In this document: in pieces, positions 63,911-64,000 of the stretch
Numbering within the stretch: the first letter of the stretch is position 1
Layout of the letters: each line of letters opens with the position of its first letter
From: Cercis canadensis
Taxonomy: Eukaryota > Streptophyta > Magnoliopsida > Fabales > Fabaceae
Direction: 5' to 3'
NCBI GenBank assembly: GCA_003255065.1
Contig: QAOA01000112.1
Span: forward strand, 652,581-716,580
Length of the DNA: 64,000 bases
The notes under the pieces: generated by a model
What the model saw: the letters and a program-made list of their open reading frames with translations, nothing else
Told to the model about the DNA's origin: nothing
Databases searched by the model: none
Translations under genes and position numbers: made by a program

Positions 63911-64000
<90 letters not shown>
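63911..64000. other. poly-T run at window end
   Basis: About 90 T in a row. The paralogous place at 59082 has about 14 T followed by unique sequence. The length is probably an assembly or scaffold-edge effect. Confidence 0.7.

Overview
The window is nuclear DNA of a flowering plant, most likely a woody eudicot. It is AT-rich with long introns, and it holds plant-type Ty3/gypsy retrotransposons, CACTA (En/Spm) elements, MITEs and SINEs, plus terpene synthases of the plant TPS-b type and a plant PP4R2 gene. Isolated N bases sit inside homopolymer runs, so it is an assembled draft. Only two host genes look intact, both on the minus strand: a protein phosphatase 4 regulatory subunit 2 gene (PP4R2; seven coding exons, coding span 22747-29359, leader exon near 31482-31640) and one complete seven-exon terpene synthase (TPS-B, 49642-52080, 589 codons). 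Layout, left to right. 1-2548: a SINE, a long-arm foldback MITE and a second MITE. 2549-13063: terpene synthase pseudogene TPS-A, broken by a degenerate Ty3/gypsy element in exon 5 (3406-8642), a CACTA element in exon 3 (10201-12669, itself carrying a nested repeat) and a foldback element in intron 3; exon 1 is lost. 13064-20440: two related copies of a duplicated non-coding block, rich in MITEs and tandem repeats; one copy carries a truncated LINE 3' end with an RNase H domain. 20440-33000: PP4R2 and its flanks. 33286-45140: an antisense Tat-type LTR retrotransposon with a perfect 5-bp target duplication, missing most of its pol core. A CACTA element (37950-42433) sits inside it and has captured multi-exon pieces of a wall-acetylation (RWA/Cas1p-like) gene and of an aldo-keto reductase gene. 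45235-48300: unclassified repeats. 48361-48880: a pentatricopeptide-repeat pseudogene. 49642-63598: the terpene synthase array on the minus strand: intact TPS-B, pseudogene TPS-C, chimeric remnant TPS-D, the 5' piece TPS-E joined to a plant-mobile-domain pseudogene, and the last-exon relic TPS-F. The left end (about 1-2860) and right end (about 61650-63600) are paralogous: same SINE, same foldback element, same last TPS exon. The whole window is therefore part of a repeatedly duplicated terpene synthase cluster. Functionally, TPS-B is the only candidate enzyme; the prediction is a plastid class I terpene cyclase making monoterpenes or similar small terpenoids. No P450, prenyltransferase or other pathway partner is visible, so this is a tandem gene family with pseudogenes rather than a mixed biosynthetic cluster. 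The main interest lies in the transposon-captured genes and in the insertion and duplication history, which can be ordered from empty-site paralogues inside the window.
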